From contig NZ_CANMAA010000007.1 of the NCBI RefSeq assembly GCF_947495735.1, forward strand, positions 62,001 through 126,000: DNA of 64,000 bases. Reading direction: 5' to 3'. Below the pieces are notes generated by a model that worked only from the letters and a program-made list of their open reading frames with translations, was not told the origin of the DNA and ran no database searches. Made by a program: the position numbers and the translations under genes. This document shows, in pieces, positions 54,573-63,643 of this stretch. The stretch comes from an uncultured Pseudokineococcus sp. (GTDB lineage: Bacteria > Actinomycetota > Actinomycetes > Actinomycetales > Quadrisphaeraceae). Positions within the stretch are counted from its first letter, which is position 1. Each line of letters opens with the position of its first letter.

Positions 54573-55777
54573 CAGTCGTGCACCGCGCCGTCGAGGCGGC
54601 GGTTGACCGGCAGGTAGCGCCGGTCGTAGGGGAAGCGGGCCGCCGCCTCCTCGTCGAGCTCCACGCCCAGGCCGGGCGCGTCGCCGGGGTGCATGTAGCC
54701 GTCGTCGAAGGTGTAGCTCCAGCGGAACACCTCGCCGGCGGGGTCGAGGTGCCCCATGTTCTCCTGCACGCCGAAGTTGGAGGTCGCCAGGTCCAGGTGC
54801 AGCGCCGCGGCGTGGGCGACCGGCGAGAGGTCGCCGGCGCCGTGGGCGCCCGAGCGGACGCCGTAGAGCTCGGCGAGGGCGTAGATCTTGCGCAGGTGCG
54901 AGATGCCGCCGGTGTGGGCCACCGAGCAGCGCACGTAGTCGATGAGGCGCTCGGTGATGAGCGTCTCCACGTCCCAGATCGAGCTGAGCACCTCGCCGAC
55001 GGCGATCGGCGTCGTCGTGTGCTGGCGGATGAGCCGGTACGCCTCCTGGCTCTCGGCCGGCGTCGGGTCCTCGATCCAGAAGGGGCGGTACGGCTCGAGC
55101 GACTTGCCGAGCCGCGCCGCCTCGACGGGCGTCAGCCGGTGGTGCACGTCGTGCAGGAGGTGCACGCCGTAGCCGAACTCCTCGCGCACGGCGCGGAAGA
55201 CCTCGGGCACGTGGTCCAGGTAGAGGGTCGTCTCCCACGAGTCCTGCTGCGGCAGCGAGCCCTTCGCGGGCTCGTAGACGCCCGCGCCGCCGGACATGCC
55301 GTAGGTCTTGGCCAGACCCGGCACGGCCGACTGGATGCGGACCGCCTTGTAGCCGCGGTCCAGGTAGCCCTGGAACCGCTCGAGCAGCTCGGGCACGTCC
55401 TGGCCGTCGGCGTGCCCGTAGACGAGGACGCCGTCCCGGGCCGCGCCGCCGAGCAGCTGGTAGACGGGCAGGCCGGCCACCTTGCCCTTGATGTCCCACA
55501 GCGCGACGTCGACCGCGGCGATCGCCGTCATCGTGACGGGGCCGCGCCGCCAGTACGCGCCCTTGTAGAGGTACTGCCAGGTGTCCTCGATGCGCGAGGC
55601 GTCCCGCCCGACGAGCAGCGGGCAGAGGTGCTCCTGCAGGTAGGCCGCGACGGCCAGCTCGCGGCCGTTGAGGGTCGCGTCCCCCACGCCGACGACGCCG
55701 TCCTCGGTCTCGACGACGAGGGTGACGTAGTTGCGCCCCGGGGAGGACACCACGACCCGGGCATCGGTGATCTTCAT
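54569..55777 (-). CDS. manD: D-mannonate dehydratase, ManD/RspA type (enolase superfamily)
   Basis: A 402-aa enolase-superfamily dehydratase that converts D-mannonate to 2-keto-3-deoxygluconate. It starts [20 protein letters not shown] and has [19 protein letters not shown] and [20 protein letters not shown], nearly diagnostic of ManD. Metal-ligand segments are [19 protein letters not shown] and [13 protein letters not shown]; the acid/base region includes [15 protein letters not shown] with CAGGAG upstream. It is first in the operon, behind a CTTG-TATG-CAAG operator candidate. Some family members have low activity, so the substrate is inferred from neighbours. Confidence 0.92.
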   Translation of the reverse strand: MKITDARVVVSSPGRNYVTLVVETEDGVVGVGDATLNGRELAVAAYLQEHLCPLLVGRDASRIEDTWQYLYKGAYWRRGPVTMTAIAAVDVALWDIKGKVAGLPVYQLLGGAARDGVLVYGHADGQDVPELLERFQGYLDRGYKAVRIQSAVPGLAKTYGMSGGAGVYEPAKGSLPQQDSWETTLYLDHVPEVFRAVREEFGYGVHLLHDVHHRLTPVEAARLGKSLEPYRPFWIEDPTPAESQEAYRLIRQHTTTPIAVGEVLSSIWDVETLITERLIDYVRCSVAHTGGISHLRKIYALAELYGVRSGAHGAGDLSPVAHAAALHLDLATSNFGVQENMGHLDPAGEVFRWSYTFDDGYMHPGDAPGLGVELDEEAAARFPYDRRYLPVNRRLDGAVHDW

Positions 55778-55798
55778 CGAGCACTCCTGTGCGGTCGG

Positions 55799-55810
55799 CT
55801 TGTATGCAAG
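55799..55810. promoter_or_regulatory. GntR operator candidate 2 (manD promoter)
   Basis: CTTG-TATG-CAAG, inverted arms of 4 bp, 22 nt upstream of manD. It shares CTTGTATG with the palindrome upstream of gntR. A CTGGCAC motif follows both sites at similar distance (50743 and 55825). A TACCGT and a GGTACC palindrome lie beside it. Confidence 0.55.
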
Positions 55811-55966
55811 TACGGTACCGCACCCTGGCACTCCGCGGTCAGCGCCCGCGACCACCGTGCCACCTCCCCGGCCGCGGCGGGAGGGACGCACCTCTTGCCA
55901 CTGCAGACGACTCTGCGCTACAAAGCGCACACCTGCTCTGCGGTGCAGACCACTTTGGAGGCCGTG

Positions 55967-56623
55967 ATGAACGCCAGCGCACCCCGCTCGCCCCGGGCGA
56001 CGGACGACGACGCCCCGCTCGACCCCCGCGAGGCGCTCGCCGTGCTGGAGTCCGAGCGGAGCCGCACCCAGCGCCAGCTCGAGCCCGACGTGCGGCTCAT
56101 CTACGGAGTCTGGGGCGCGACCTGGCTCGTCGGCTTCCTGGTGCTGTGGGCGTCGTCCACCGGGCGCGGCCCGCTCGTCCTGCCGCCTCCCGCGGCGGGC
56201 TCGACCTTCGCCGCGCTGATGGCGGTCGCCGTGGTCGTCACCGGCGTCCACAGCACGCGCCGCATGGCGGGGCTGCGCGGCACCTCGAGCACCCAGGGCG
56301 CCATGTACGGCTGGGCGTGGCTGCTCGGGTTCGGCTGCGTCGCCGCGCTCTTCACCTCCGCCGCCGGGGCGGGCGCGTCCGCGGAGGTGATGGGCGTCCT
56401 GGCGCCGGCCCTGTCCGGCCTCGTCGTCGGGCTGCTCTACCTGGCCGGGGGGGCGATGTGGCAGGACCGCGCCCAGTACGCGCTCGGCGCCTGGATCCTC
56501 GTGACGAGCGCGGCGGGGGCGATCGCCGGCTACCCCGCCAACCACCTCGTGATGGGCCTGCTCGGCGGAGGAGGCTTCCTCGTCGCCGCCGTCGTCGTCG
56601 CGGTGCGGGGGCGGTCCGCGTGA
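55967..56623 (+). CDS. multi-pass membrane protein of unknown function
   Basis: A 218-aa protein. The first 45 residues are charged ([19 protein letters not shown]). About five to six TM helices follow, beginning [19 protein letters not shown] and with [20 protein letters not shown]. No named family recognised. ATG 55967 has GGAGG 5 nt upstream; GTG 55964 is too close to it. It starts a four-gene operon (membrane protein, wHTH, ATPase, permease), each overlapping the next. It may be part of an ABC exporter or sense its substrate. Confidence 0.75.
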   Translation: MNASAPRSPRATDDDAPLDPREALAVLESERSRTQRQLEPDVRLIYGVWGATWLVGFLVLWASSTGRGPLVLPPPAAGSTFAALMAVAVVVTGVHSTRRMAGLRGTSSTQGAMYGWAWLLGFGCVAALFTSAAGAGASAEVMGVLAPALSGLVVGLLYLAGGAMWQDRAQYALGAWILVTSAAGAIAGYPANHLVMGLLGGGGFLVAAVVVAVRGRSA

Positions 56624-57000
56624 GCGCGGAGGAGGTGGCGCTGCCGGACCTGGACCCGGTCATCCACGCGCCGGCGCGCCTGCGGCTCATGGCGGGCCTC
56701 GCGGTGCTCGGCGACGACGACCGCCTCGCCTTCCCCCGCCTCCAGGAGCTGCAGGGCCTCACCGCGGGGAACCTCGGCGCCCACCTGCGCAAGCTCGAGG
56801 ACGCCGGCTACGTCGCCGTCGAGAAGACCCACCGCGGGCGCACCCCGGCCACCTACGTGTCCCTCACCCGCCGCGGGCGCCGGGCGCTGGAGGACCACAC
56901 CGCGGCGCTGCGCGCGCTCCTCGAGCCCGTCACCGCCCGCACCCCGTCCGGCGACGCCTCCCGCGGCGCCTCCGCCGACAGCCCTGGAGGGCTCGCATGA
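56620..57000 (+). CDS. winged-helix transcriptional regulator
   Basis: A 126-aa wHTH protein of the short type found beside ABC exporters. The DNA-binding region is [20 protein letters not shown], then [20 protein letters not shown], recognition helix and [12 protein letters not shown], with wing [22 protein letters not shown] overlaps the upstream stop and its own stop overlaps the ATPase ATG. It probably regulates this operon. The C-terminal 25 residues are Ser/Ala-rich. Confidence 0.87.
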   Translation: MSAEEVALPDLDPVIHAPARLRLMAGLAVLGDDDRLAFPRLQELQGLTAGNLGAHLRKLEDAGYVAVEKTHRGRTPATYVSLTRRGRRALEDHTAALRALLEPVTARTPSGDASRGASADSPGGLA

Positions 57001-57959
57001 CCGCCTCGACCGCGCCGTCCGCCGACGGCGCTCGCACCGACGTCGCGCCCCTGGCCCGGCTCGTCGGCGCCACGCGCCGGTACGGCGACGTCGTCGCGCT
57101 GGACGACGTCACCCTCGACGTCCCGCCCGGGCAGCTGCTCGGGCTCCTCGGCCCCAACGGCGCCGGGAAGTCGACGCTGCTGCAGCTGCTCTGCGGCCTG
57201 CGCCGGCCGACGTCCGGCTCCGTCGAGCTCTTCGGCCGGGCGCCGTGGGACCCCGCGGCGCGCGTGCACCTCGGCCTCACGCCGCAGGAGACCGGGCTGC
57301 CGCCGACCCTGCGGGTGGGCGAGGTCGTCGACGTCGTCGCCGGCCACTTCCCCGACCCCGTGCCGACGCCCGAGCTGCTGGAGCGGTTCGGCCTCGTCGA
57401 GCTGCGACGCCGCCAGACCGGCGGTCTCTCGGGCGGCCAGAAGCGGCGCCTGGCCGTCGCCCTGGCGTTCGTCGGCCGCCCGCGGCTCGTCCTGCTCGAC
57501 GAGCCGACCACCGGGCTGGACGTCGACGCCCGGCACGACCTGTGGGACGCGGTCCGCGAGTACCACCGCGGCGGCGGGACGGTCGTCCTCACCAGCCACT
57601 ACCTCGAGGAGGTGGAGGCGCTGGCCGAGCGCGTCGTCGTCGTCGACCGCGGGCGCGTCCTCGTCGACGGGACGCTGGAGGAGGTCCGCTCGGCGGTCCC
57701 CGCGCGGCGCGTGCGGCTGCGCGCGGCGTCGCTGCCCGAGCTGGGCGCCGAGCGCGTCGTGGTCGAGGGCGACCGGCACGAGATGTGGACCGCCGACGCC
57801 GACGCGCTCGTCCGCCGGCTGGTGGCCAGCGGCGCCGACTTCTCCGCCCTCGAGGTCGCCTCCCCCTCCCTCGAGGAGGCCTTCCTGGCCGTCACGGCTG
57901 CCGGTGGCGACGCCGACGGAGCCCCGCACCCGACCCGCACCCCGGAGGTGGCCCGATGA
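56997..57959 (+). CDS. ABC transporter ATP-binding protein (exporter type)
   Basis: A 320-aa ATPase of the CcmA/DrrA-like export group. Walker A is GPNGAGKSTLL (about residues 51-61), the Q-loop is TPQETGLPPTL, the signature is LSGGQKRRLAVALAF, Walker B is VLLDEPTTGLD, and the H-loop is SHYLEEVEALAERV. A C-terminal extension follows the ATPase domain. GGAGG precedes ATG, which overlaps the regulator stop (ATGA). It pairs with the permease directly downstream; the substrate is unknown, possibly a drug or lipid. Confidence 0.92.
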   Translation: MTASTAPSADGARTDVAPLARLVGATRRYGDVVALDDVTLDVPPGQLLGLLGPNGAGKSTLLQLLCGLRRPTSGSVELFGRAPWDPAARVHLGLTPQETGLPPTLRVGEVVDVVAGHFPDPVPTPELLERFGLVELRRRQTGGLSGGQKRRLAVALAFVGRPRLVLLDEPTTGLDVDARHDLWDAVREYHRGGGTVVLTSHYLEEVEALAERVVVVDRGRVLVDGTLEEVRSAVPARRVRLRAASLPELGAERVVVEGDRHEMWTADADALVRRLVASGADFSALEVASPSLEEAFLAVTAAGGDADGAPHPTRTPEVAR

Positions 57960-58783
57960 GCGCACCCGGCCCGACCAGGACCAGCAGCTCCAGCACCGGC
58001 ACTGCGACCAGCACCGACCTGGGGCGCCGGGGGCCCGGCGCGCTGCGCCTGACCGCCCTGCACACCCGGTCCCAGCTGCTGGAGACGGTGCGGGTGCCCA
58101 TCGCCGTCGTCGGGACGGTCGTCTTCCCGACGCTGACGATGCTGTTCTTCGTCGTGCCGCAGCCCTTCGCCGGCGACCCGGTGCAGGCGACGGGGGCGAC
58201 GGCGCAGATCTCGCTGTTCGCCGTCATGAGCGTGTGCCTGTTCACCTACGGGGTCGGCGTCGCGGAGGACAGGGCGCTGCCGTGGGACTCCTACCTGCGC
58301 ACGCTGCCCGTCGGGGCGGGCCCGCGGCTGGCCGGGCGCCTGCTCAACGGGCTGGCCTTCGCCCTCGTGAGCCTCGTCCCGCTCGTGCTGGTGGCCTGGC
58401 TGCTCACGGCGGCGACGCTGCCGCTGGACCGGCTGCTCCTGACGGCCGGCGCGCTCGCCGCGGCGGCCCTGCCGATGCTCGGGCTCGGCCTCTGGATCGG
58501 CTACCGGATGACGACGAAGGCCGCCCTGGCCGTCGCCCAGGTGCTGCTGCTGCCCCTGGCCTTCGGGGGCGGGCTCTTCCTGCCGCCGCAGCTGTTCCCC
58601 GCCTGGCTCGACGCCGTCTCGACCTGGCTGCCGACCCGCGCGGGGCGCGACCTCGTGGTCAGCGCCACGACCGGCGCCGACCTGCCCGCGACGACGTGGC
58701 CGGTGCTGGCCGCCTGGACCGTCCTCACGGGGGTCCTCGCCGTCCGCGCGTACCGCCGCGACGAGGGCCGCCGCTTCCGCTGA
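57956..58783 (+). CDS. ABC-2 type transporter permease
   Basis: A 275-aa, six-TM ABC-2 permease with a Ser/Thr-rich N-terminus (about 25 residues). Segments such as VPIAVVGTVVFPTLTMLFFV, FTYGVGVAEDRALPWDSYLR and QVLLLPLAFGGGLFLPPQLF are typical of DrrB/NodJ-like exporters. ATGA overlap with the ATPase gene. It is the last gene of the operon. Confidence 0.9.
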   Translation: MSAPGPTRTSSSSTGTATSTDLGRRGPGALRLTALHTRSQLLETVRVPIAVVGTVVFPTLTMLFFVVPQPFAGDPVQATGATAQISLFAVMSVCLFTYGVGVAEDRALPWDSYLRTLPVGAGPRLAGRLLNGLAFALVSLVPLVLVAWLLTAATLPLDRLLLTAGALAAAALPMLGLGLWIGYRMTTKAALAVAQVLLLPLAFGGGLFLPPQLFPAWLDAVSTWLPTRAGRDLVVSATTGADLPATTWPVLAAWTVLTGVLAVRAYRRDEGRRFR

Positions 58784-58908
58784 GCCGGACCCGGCGCACG
58801 GCCCCGACAGCGCCGCGCCGAGGGCCCCGCCGTCGCCCTTGTGGCGCTGCGGGCTCCCGCCTAGCGTCGGCGCTCTCACCCGGACGGGTGATGCCGAGGA
58901 GGAGCCCC

Positions 58909-60774
58909 GTGGACGACCGCCAGCCAGCCCCCGCCCCGCGACGTCGCCGACGCTCCGCCGCTGCCGTCGGCCTCGCCGGTGCGCTGACCGCGGGCCTGCT
59001 CGCGGGGGCGCCCGCCGCGAGCGCCGACCGGCCCGGCGGGCGGGGCGGCGACCCCGTGCCCGCCCCGGAGAGGTCGCCCGTCGCCGTGGGCACCGGGGGC
59101 GCGGTGAGCACCGTCGACCCCTACGCCACGCAGATCGGGCTGGACGTCCTCGCCGACGGCGGCACGGCGGTCGACGCCGCCATCGCCGCGGCCGCGGCGC
59201 TCGGCGTCACCGAGCCGTACTCAGCCGGCATCGGCGGCGGGGGCTTCCTGCTCCACCACGACGCCGAGACGGGTGAGACCCGCTCCTACGACAGCCGGGA
59301 GACCGCGCCGGCGACCTTCACCGAGAAGACCTTCCTCGGTGAGGACGGCGAGCCGCTGCCCTTCGGCGAGGTCGTCAGCTCCGGGCTGTCGGTCGGCGTG
59401 CCGGGCACCCCGGCCCTGTGGGAGCGGCTGGCGGCGACCGAGGGCACGCGCCCGCTCGGCGAGCTGCTGGCCCCGGCCCGCGACCTGGCCCGGCGCGGCT
59501 TCGTCGTCGACGAGACCTTCTCCGCCCAGACCGCGGCCAACGCCGAGCGGTTCCGGCGCTTCCCCGCCACCGAGCGGGTCTACCTGCCCGGGGGCGAGGT
59601 GCCGCAGCCGGGCGACGTCTTCCGCAACCCCGGGATGGCGCGCGCCTACGACGAGCTCATCCGCCGCGGGACGCAGACGCTCTACGAGGGGCCGATGGCC
59701 CGCGCCGTCGTGCGCGCCGCCCGCTACCCGCGCACGGCGCCCGGCGTCGAGGTCCTCGCCGGGCAGATCACCGCGGCGGACCTGGCCGCGTACGAGGTGC
59801 TCGAGCCCGAGCCGGTGCGCTCGGACTACCGGGGCCTGGAGGTCGTCGGGATGCCGGTGCCCTCCTCGGGCGGCATCGCCGTCGCGGAGAGCCTCAACCT
59901 CCTGGAGGCCTACGACGAGCTCACCGGGGAGCCGCTCCCCGACGTCGCCGAGGACGCCTACCTGCACCGCTTCGCCGAGGCGAGCGCCACGGCCTTCGCC
60001 GACCGCAACCGCTACGTCGGGGACGTGCCGGGCGTGCCGACGGCCGAGCTGGTCTCCCAGGGCTTCGCCGACGAGCGCGCGTGCGAGTTGTTCGACGCCG
60101 ACGCGGCAGCGGCGCGACCGATCCCCTTCGGCACGCCGGACGGGCAGTACGAGGACTGCGCCTCCGCGGCCGGGACGCAGGAGCCGCCCCGCGACGACCA
60201 CGGCACGACGCACCTGACCGTCGCGGACGCCAGCGGCGACGTCGTCTCGTACACGCTGACGATCGAGCAGACCGGCGGATCCGGCATCACGGTGCCCGGC
60301 TACGGGTTCCTGCTCAACAACGAGCTGACGGACTTCAGCTTCGTGCCGGTGACGGCGGGGGTGCCGGACCCGAACCTGCCCGGGCCGGGCAAGCGGCCGC
60401 GCTCGTCGATGGCGCCGACGGTCGTCCTCCAGGACGGCGTGGCGGTCGGCGGCCTCGGCTCGCCGGGCGGCGCGACGATCATCACGACGACGGCGCAGGT
60501 GCTCGTCGGCGCCGTCGACCGCGGGCTCCCGCTGGTCGACGCCGTCGCGGCGCCGCGGGTCTCCTCCCGCAACGGCGCCACCACGACGGTGGAGCCCGCC
60601 ATCGCCGACGGACCGCTCGGCGCCGCCCTGCGCGAGCGCGGCCACGAGCTCTCGACGTCGGCCGAGATCGGTGCGGCCACCGCCGTACGGGTGCTGCCGG
60701 ACGGGCGCTTCGAGGCCGCCGCGGAGACCTCGCGCCGCGGGGGCGGCTCAGCCGGCGTCGTCGACCCCGGCTGA
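58909..60774 (+). CDS. ggt: gamma-glutamyltranspeptidase
   Basis: A 621-aa secreted or periplasmic N-terminal-nucleophile hydrolase that removes the gamma-glutamyl group from glutathione-like compounds. A signal peptide follows RRRRRS and likely ends at ASA-D (about residue 40). Family motifs are GGTAVDAAIAAAAALGVTEP, SAGIGGGGFLLHH, and the autoprocessing site HGTTHLTVAD with nucleophile T433. SITV-like GSGITVPGYGFLLNNE and GKRPRSSMAPTVVL follow. GTG 58909 has GAGGAGGAG upstream. A TAGCGT -10 lies at 58862. Substrates other than glutathione are likely in a mycothiol organism. Confidence 0.93.
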   Translation: MDDRQPAPAPRRRRRSAAAVGLAGALTAGLLAGAPAASADRPGGRGGDPVPAPERSPVAVGTGGAVSTVDPYATQIGLDVLADGGTAVDAAIAAAAALGVTEPYSAGIGGGGFLLHHDAETGETRSYDSRETAPATFTEKTFLGEDGEPLPFGEVVSSGLSVGVPGTPALWERLAATEGTRPLGELLAPARDLARRGFVVDETFSAQTAANAERFRRFPATERVYLPGGEVPQPGDVFRNPGMARAYDELIRRGTQTLYEGPMARAVVRAARYPRTAPGVEVLAGQITAADLAAYEVLEPEPVRSDYRGLEVVGMPVPSSGGIAVAESLNLLEAYDELTGEPLPDVAEDAYLHRFAEASATAFADRNRYVGDVPGVPTAELVSQGFADERACELFDADAAAARPIPFGTPDGQYEDCASAAGTQEPPRDDHGTTHLTVADASGDVVSYTLTIEQTGGSGITVPGYGFLLNNELTDFSFVPVTAGVPDPNLPGPGKRPRSSMAPTVVLQDGVAVGGLGSPGGATIITTTAQVLVGAVDRGLPLVDAVAAPRVSSRNGATTTVEPAIADGPLGAALRERGHELSTSAEIGAATAVRVLPDGRFEAAAETSRRGGGSAGVVDPG

Positions 60775-60799
60775 GGCGAGGACGGGCCCGCGCCCGCCG

Positions 60800-60815
60800 G
60801 GGCGAGCACTCGCCC
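60800..60815. terminator. short hairpin between convergent genes
   Basis: GGGCGAG-CA-CTCGCCC lies between the ggt stop and the zinc-ribbon-like gene stop. Confidence 0.4.
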
Positions 60816-60826
60816 TCGGGGTGGGC

Positions 60827-61036
60827 TCAGACGCCGGCGGGCCGCTGGGCGTAGGCGACCTCGGGGTACTCGATGCCGCAGCCGGTGCAGCGGTACCAGT
60901 CCATGCCGCTGACGACGACGCGCAGGTCGGCGGGGGCGCCGCAGTGCGGCAGGTAGCAGGTGCGCTGCGGGGCGGCCGCGCGCTGCGCGGGGATGCGGGC
61001 GGCGGTGCGGACGACGTGCAGGGTGCTGGCGCTCAT
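60827..61036 (-). CDS. small zinc-ribbon-like protein
   Basis: A 69-aa protein with cysteines in CYLPHCG and, 21 residues after the second, CTGCGIEYPE. This gives a Cx4C...CxxC pattern that could bind zinc. The N-terminal half is basic. No known family recognised. ATG 61036 has AGGA upstream. Convergent with ggt and divergent from the Pr6Pr gene. Confidence 0.6.
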   Translation of the reverse strand: MSASTLHVVRTAARIPAQRAAAPQRTCYLPHCGAPADLRVVVSGMDWYRCTGCGIEYPEVAYAQRPAGV

Positions 61037-61139
61037 GGCTGGGTCCTGTCTGGGTGTGCGAGCCGGCTCCTGTGCGTCCGGCGACTCCCCGGGCTATCGG
61101 TACGTCGGGGACGGTCCTGGAACACCAGGAGTCGTCCCG

Positions 61140-61145
61140 TACCTT
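61140..61145 (+). promoter_or_regulatory. -10 element, leaderless promoter of the Pr6Pr-like gene
   Basis: TACCTT followed by 7 nt and GTG 61153. Confidence 0.45.
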
Positions 61146-61152
61146 CCCGGCG

Positions 61153-61785
61153 GTGGACGACAGGGCGCAGCGGACGTGGTGGGGGCTGACCGGGGCGGTC
61201 GCCGGGGTGCTGGTCGTCCTGCAGGTGGGCCAGGCGCTCACCTCGGGCGAGCCGGAGGTGGGCGCCCGCCTGGTGCGGACCCTCAGCTACTTCACCATCG
61301 ACACGAACGCGCTCGTGGCCGTCCTGGGCGTGCTGGTGGCCCTCCGCCCCGAGCGGAGCGGGCCCTGGTGGCGCGCACTGCGCCTGGGCGCCCCGCTGTG
61401 CATCGCGATCGTCGGCGTCGTCTACCACGTCGAGCTGCGCCGGGTGGGGCTGACGGGCCTGGACCTCGTGCTCGACGTGGGCCTGCACTACGTCGTCCCC
61501 GCGCTGGCGGTCGTCGGCTGGCTCGCCCTCACCCCCCGCGGGCTGGCCGACGCCGGCACCGTGCTGCGCGTCCTGGTCTACCCCCTCGCCTGGTGCGCGT
61601 GGACGTTCGCCCACGGCGCGGTGACCGGCTGGTACCCCTACCCCTTCCTCGACGTCACCCAGGTGGGAGCGGGCGGGGCGGCGCTGGCGGTGCTCGTCGT
61701 GGCGCTCGTGCTGGCCGTCCTGGCGGGCGCGGCCGTCGTCGTCGACCGCGCCGCGGCACGTCGCGCCGTCCGCCCGCGCGGCTGA
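61153..61785 (+). CDS. Pr6Pr-like integral membrane protein
   Basis: A 210-aa, six-TM membrane protein resembling the Pr6Pr family. Typical elements are SYFTIDTNALVAVLGVLVAL, VYHVELRRVGLTGLDLVLDV, LHYVVPALAVVGWLAL, YPLAWCAWTFAHGAVTGWYP and YPFLDV. The function of the family is unknown. GTG 61153 sits 7 nt behind a TACCTT -10, without a ribosome site; the upstream part of the open frame is not conserved. Confidence 0.82.
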   Translation: MDDRAQRTWWGLTGAVAGVLVVLQVGQALTSGEPEVGARLVRTLSYFTIDTNALVAVLGVLVALRPERSGPWWRALRLGAPLCIAIVGVVYHVELRRVGLTGLDLVLDVGLHYVVPALAVVGWLALTPRGLADAGTVLRVLVYPLAWCAWTFAHGAVTGWYPYPFLDVTQVGAGGAALAVLVVALVLAVLAGAAVVVDRAAARRAVRPRG

Positions 61786-61799
61786 CCGGCGCGCCCGTC

Positions 61800-61816
61800 G
61801 AGGGGCGGCGCCCCTC
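61800..61816. terminator. short hairpin between convergent genes
   Basis: GAGGGGC-GGC-GCCCCTC; its right arm includes bases of the permease stop codon. Confidence 0.45.
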
Positions 61817-62705
61817 ACTCGCGGACGGCGCCCTCGAGCATCCCCCGGATGAAGTGGCGCTGGAGGACGAGGTAGACGACCACCACCGGCAGCGCCACGA
61901 GCACCGCGCCGGCGGCCAGCAGCGACGTGCCCTGCGTGTACTGCCCCTGGAAGAGCGCGAGGCCCAGCGGGGCGGTGCGCAGCTGGCCGGCCGGCGCCAT
62001 CACGAGCGGGATGAGGAACTCGTTCCACGTCCACATGAAGACCAGCAGCACGAGCGTCGTGATGGCCGGTCGTCCGATCGGCACGAGCACCGACCACAGG
62101 AGGCGGTGGGGGCCGGCGCCGTCCAGGCGCGCGGCCTCGATGAGCGAGCGGTTGGTCGTGCGGAAGTAGGCGCGCATCCAGTACGTCCCGAAGGCGACGG
62201 ACTGGGCCACCTGCGGCAGCGCGATGCCCCAGACCGTGTTCGTCAGCCCGAGGCTGCGCAGGTCGAAGAACAGGGGCACGACGACGGCCTCGGCCGGGAC
62301 CATGATGCCGAGCAGGAACAGGTAGAAGAGCACCTCGCGACCGCGGAACTCCATGGTGCCGAAGGCGTACCCGCTCATGATCGACAGCAGGACCGCCGCG
62401 ACCACGACGACGACGGCGACGAGCGCGGACGTCGCCATGTACTGCCCGAAGCGGCCCTGCACCCAGGCGTCGGCGAAGTTGGCCACGCGCGGCCCGTCCC
62501 CCGCCGCGGCCGACTCGGGCGACAGCGCCGCCACGAGCACGGTGACGACCGGTCCGAGCGCGAGCAGCGCGAAGACCACGAGCACGACGTAGCTGGCTGC
62601 GCGGTGGGCCGCCGAGCCGCGCGACGGCCCCCGGGCGGGGCCGGCTGCGGCGCCGCGGCCGGCTGCGGCGCCGGGGCGGGCTCCGCCGAGGACGGGCGCG
62701 CTCAC
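61815..62705 (-). CDS. carbohydrate ABC transporter permease (MalG type)
   Basis: A 296-aa permease with a 35-residue Ala/Gly/Arg-rich N-terminus and six TM helices. The EAA loop is IEAARLDGAGPHRLLWSVLV, followed by TWNEFLIPLVM, both standard in MalG-type proteins. GTG overlaps the partner permease stop (GTGA). Part of a second importer on the minus strand: binding protein, MalF type, MalG type. No ATPase gene follows; the next gene is convergent. Confidence 0.92.
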   Translation of the reverse strand: MSAPVLGGARPGAAAGRGAAAGPARGPSRGSAAHRAASYVVLVVFALLALGPVVTVLVAALSPESAAAGDGPRVANFADAWVQGRFGQYMATSALVAVVVVVAAVLLSIMSGYAFGTMEFRGREVLFYLFLLGIMVPAEAVVVPLFFDLRSLGLTNTVWGIALPQVAQSVAFGTYWMRAYFRTTNRSLIEAARLDGAGPHRLLWSVLVPIGRPAITTLVLLVFMWTWNEFLIPLVMAPAGQLRTAPLGLALFQGQYTQGTSLLAAGAVLVALPVVVVYLVLQRHFIRGMLEGAVRE

Positions 62706-63643
62706 CGCTGCCGGTCCGCGACGCGGTTGACGACGAGGTTGATGCCGAAGATCAGCACGGTCAGCACCACGCCCACGGCCGCGGCGGCACCCACCTCGCC
62801 CAGCTCGAAGGCGCGGCGGTACACCTCGTAGCTCGGCACCGTCGTGGAGGTCCCCGGCCCCCCGCCCGTCGTGACGTACACGAGGTCGAAGGTCTTGAGC
62901 GCGGCGATGATCGTCAGGGTGAGCGCCACGGCGATCTCCGGGCGGATGGCCGGCAGCGTGATGGCGCGCAGCTGCCGGGCCGGACCGGCGCCGTCCAGGC
63001 TCGCGGCCTCGTAGAGCTCGGGGGGCACCCGGGCCATGCCCGCCATGAGCAGCACCGTGACGAGACCCGTGGAGTACCAGGTCCCGATGACGCCGACGGC
63101 CGGCAGCGCGGTCGCGTAGTCCCCGAGCCAGGTCCGGGTCAGCCCGTCGAGCCCGACGGCGCGCAGCAGCTGGTTGAGCGTGCCGTCGGGGGCGTAGATC
63201 CGCCGCCACGCGACCGCCACGACGACCATCGCGATCACCTGCGGCAGGAAGACCACCGTGCGGAACAGCGGGAGCCCGCGCACGCGGGAGCGCACGAGCA
63301 GGGCCGCCAGCACCAGGCCGATGAGCAGCGGCAGCAGGGAGAAGAAGCCGATGAGCACCAGCGCGTGGCCGAAGGCGTCCCGCAGGCCCTCGTCGGTCAG
63401 CACCGCGGCGTAGTTGGCCAGGCCGACGGGCGTGCCGACGGTGAGGCCGTCGTAGTCGTAGAAGGAGAACTGCACCGCCCGCGCGAGCGGGTAGAGCAGG
63501 AAGGCGCCGTAGACGGCCAGCGCGGGGGCGAGGAAGAGGTAGGGCGTCAGCCGTCCTCGCGGCGAGCGCCCCCGCACGGGGGCGCTCGCCGCGGCTCCGG
63601 GCCGGGCCGCGGCCTCAGCCGCCGCTGGAGGTGAAGTCGGCAT
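62702..63643 (-). CDS. carbohydrate ABC transporter permease (MalF type)
   Basis: A 313-aa permease. TM1 region is PYLFLAPALAVYGAFLLYPL, and the EAA loop is YEAASLDGAGPARQLRAITLP. ATG 63643 lies inside the end of the binding-protein gene (29-nt overlap), with AGGA upstream. I see no ATG or GTG after the binding-protein stop that fits better. Heterodimer partner of the downstream permease. Confidence 0.9.
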   Translation of the reverse strand: MPTSPPAAAEAAARPGAAASAPVRGRSPRGRLTPYLFLAPALAVYGAFLLYPLARAVQFSFYDYDGLTVGTPVGLANYAAVLTDEGLRDAFGHALVLIGFFSLLPLLIGLVLAALLVRSRVRGLPLFRTVVFLPQVIAMVVVAVAWRRIYAPDGTLNQLLRAVGLDGLTRTWLGDYATALPAVGVIGTWYSTGLVTVLLMAGMARVPPELYEAASLDGAGPARQLRAITLPAIRPEIAVALTLTIIAALKTFDLVYVTTGGGPGTSTTVPSYEVYRRAFELGEVGAAAAVGVVLTVLIFGINLVVNRVADRQR

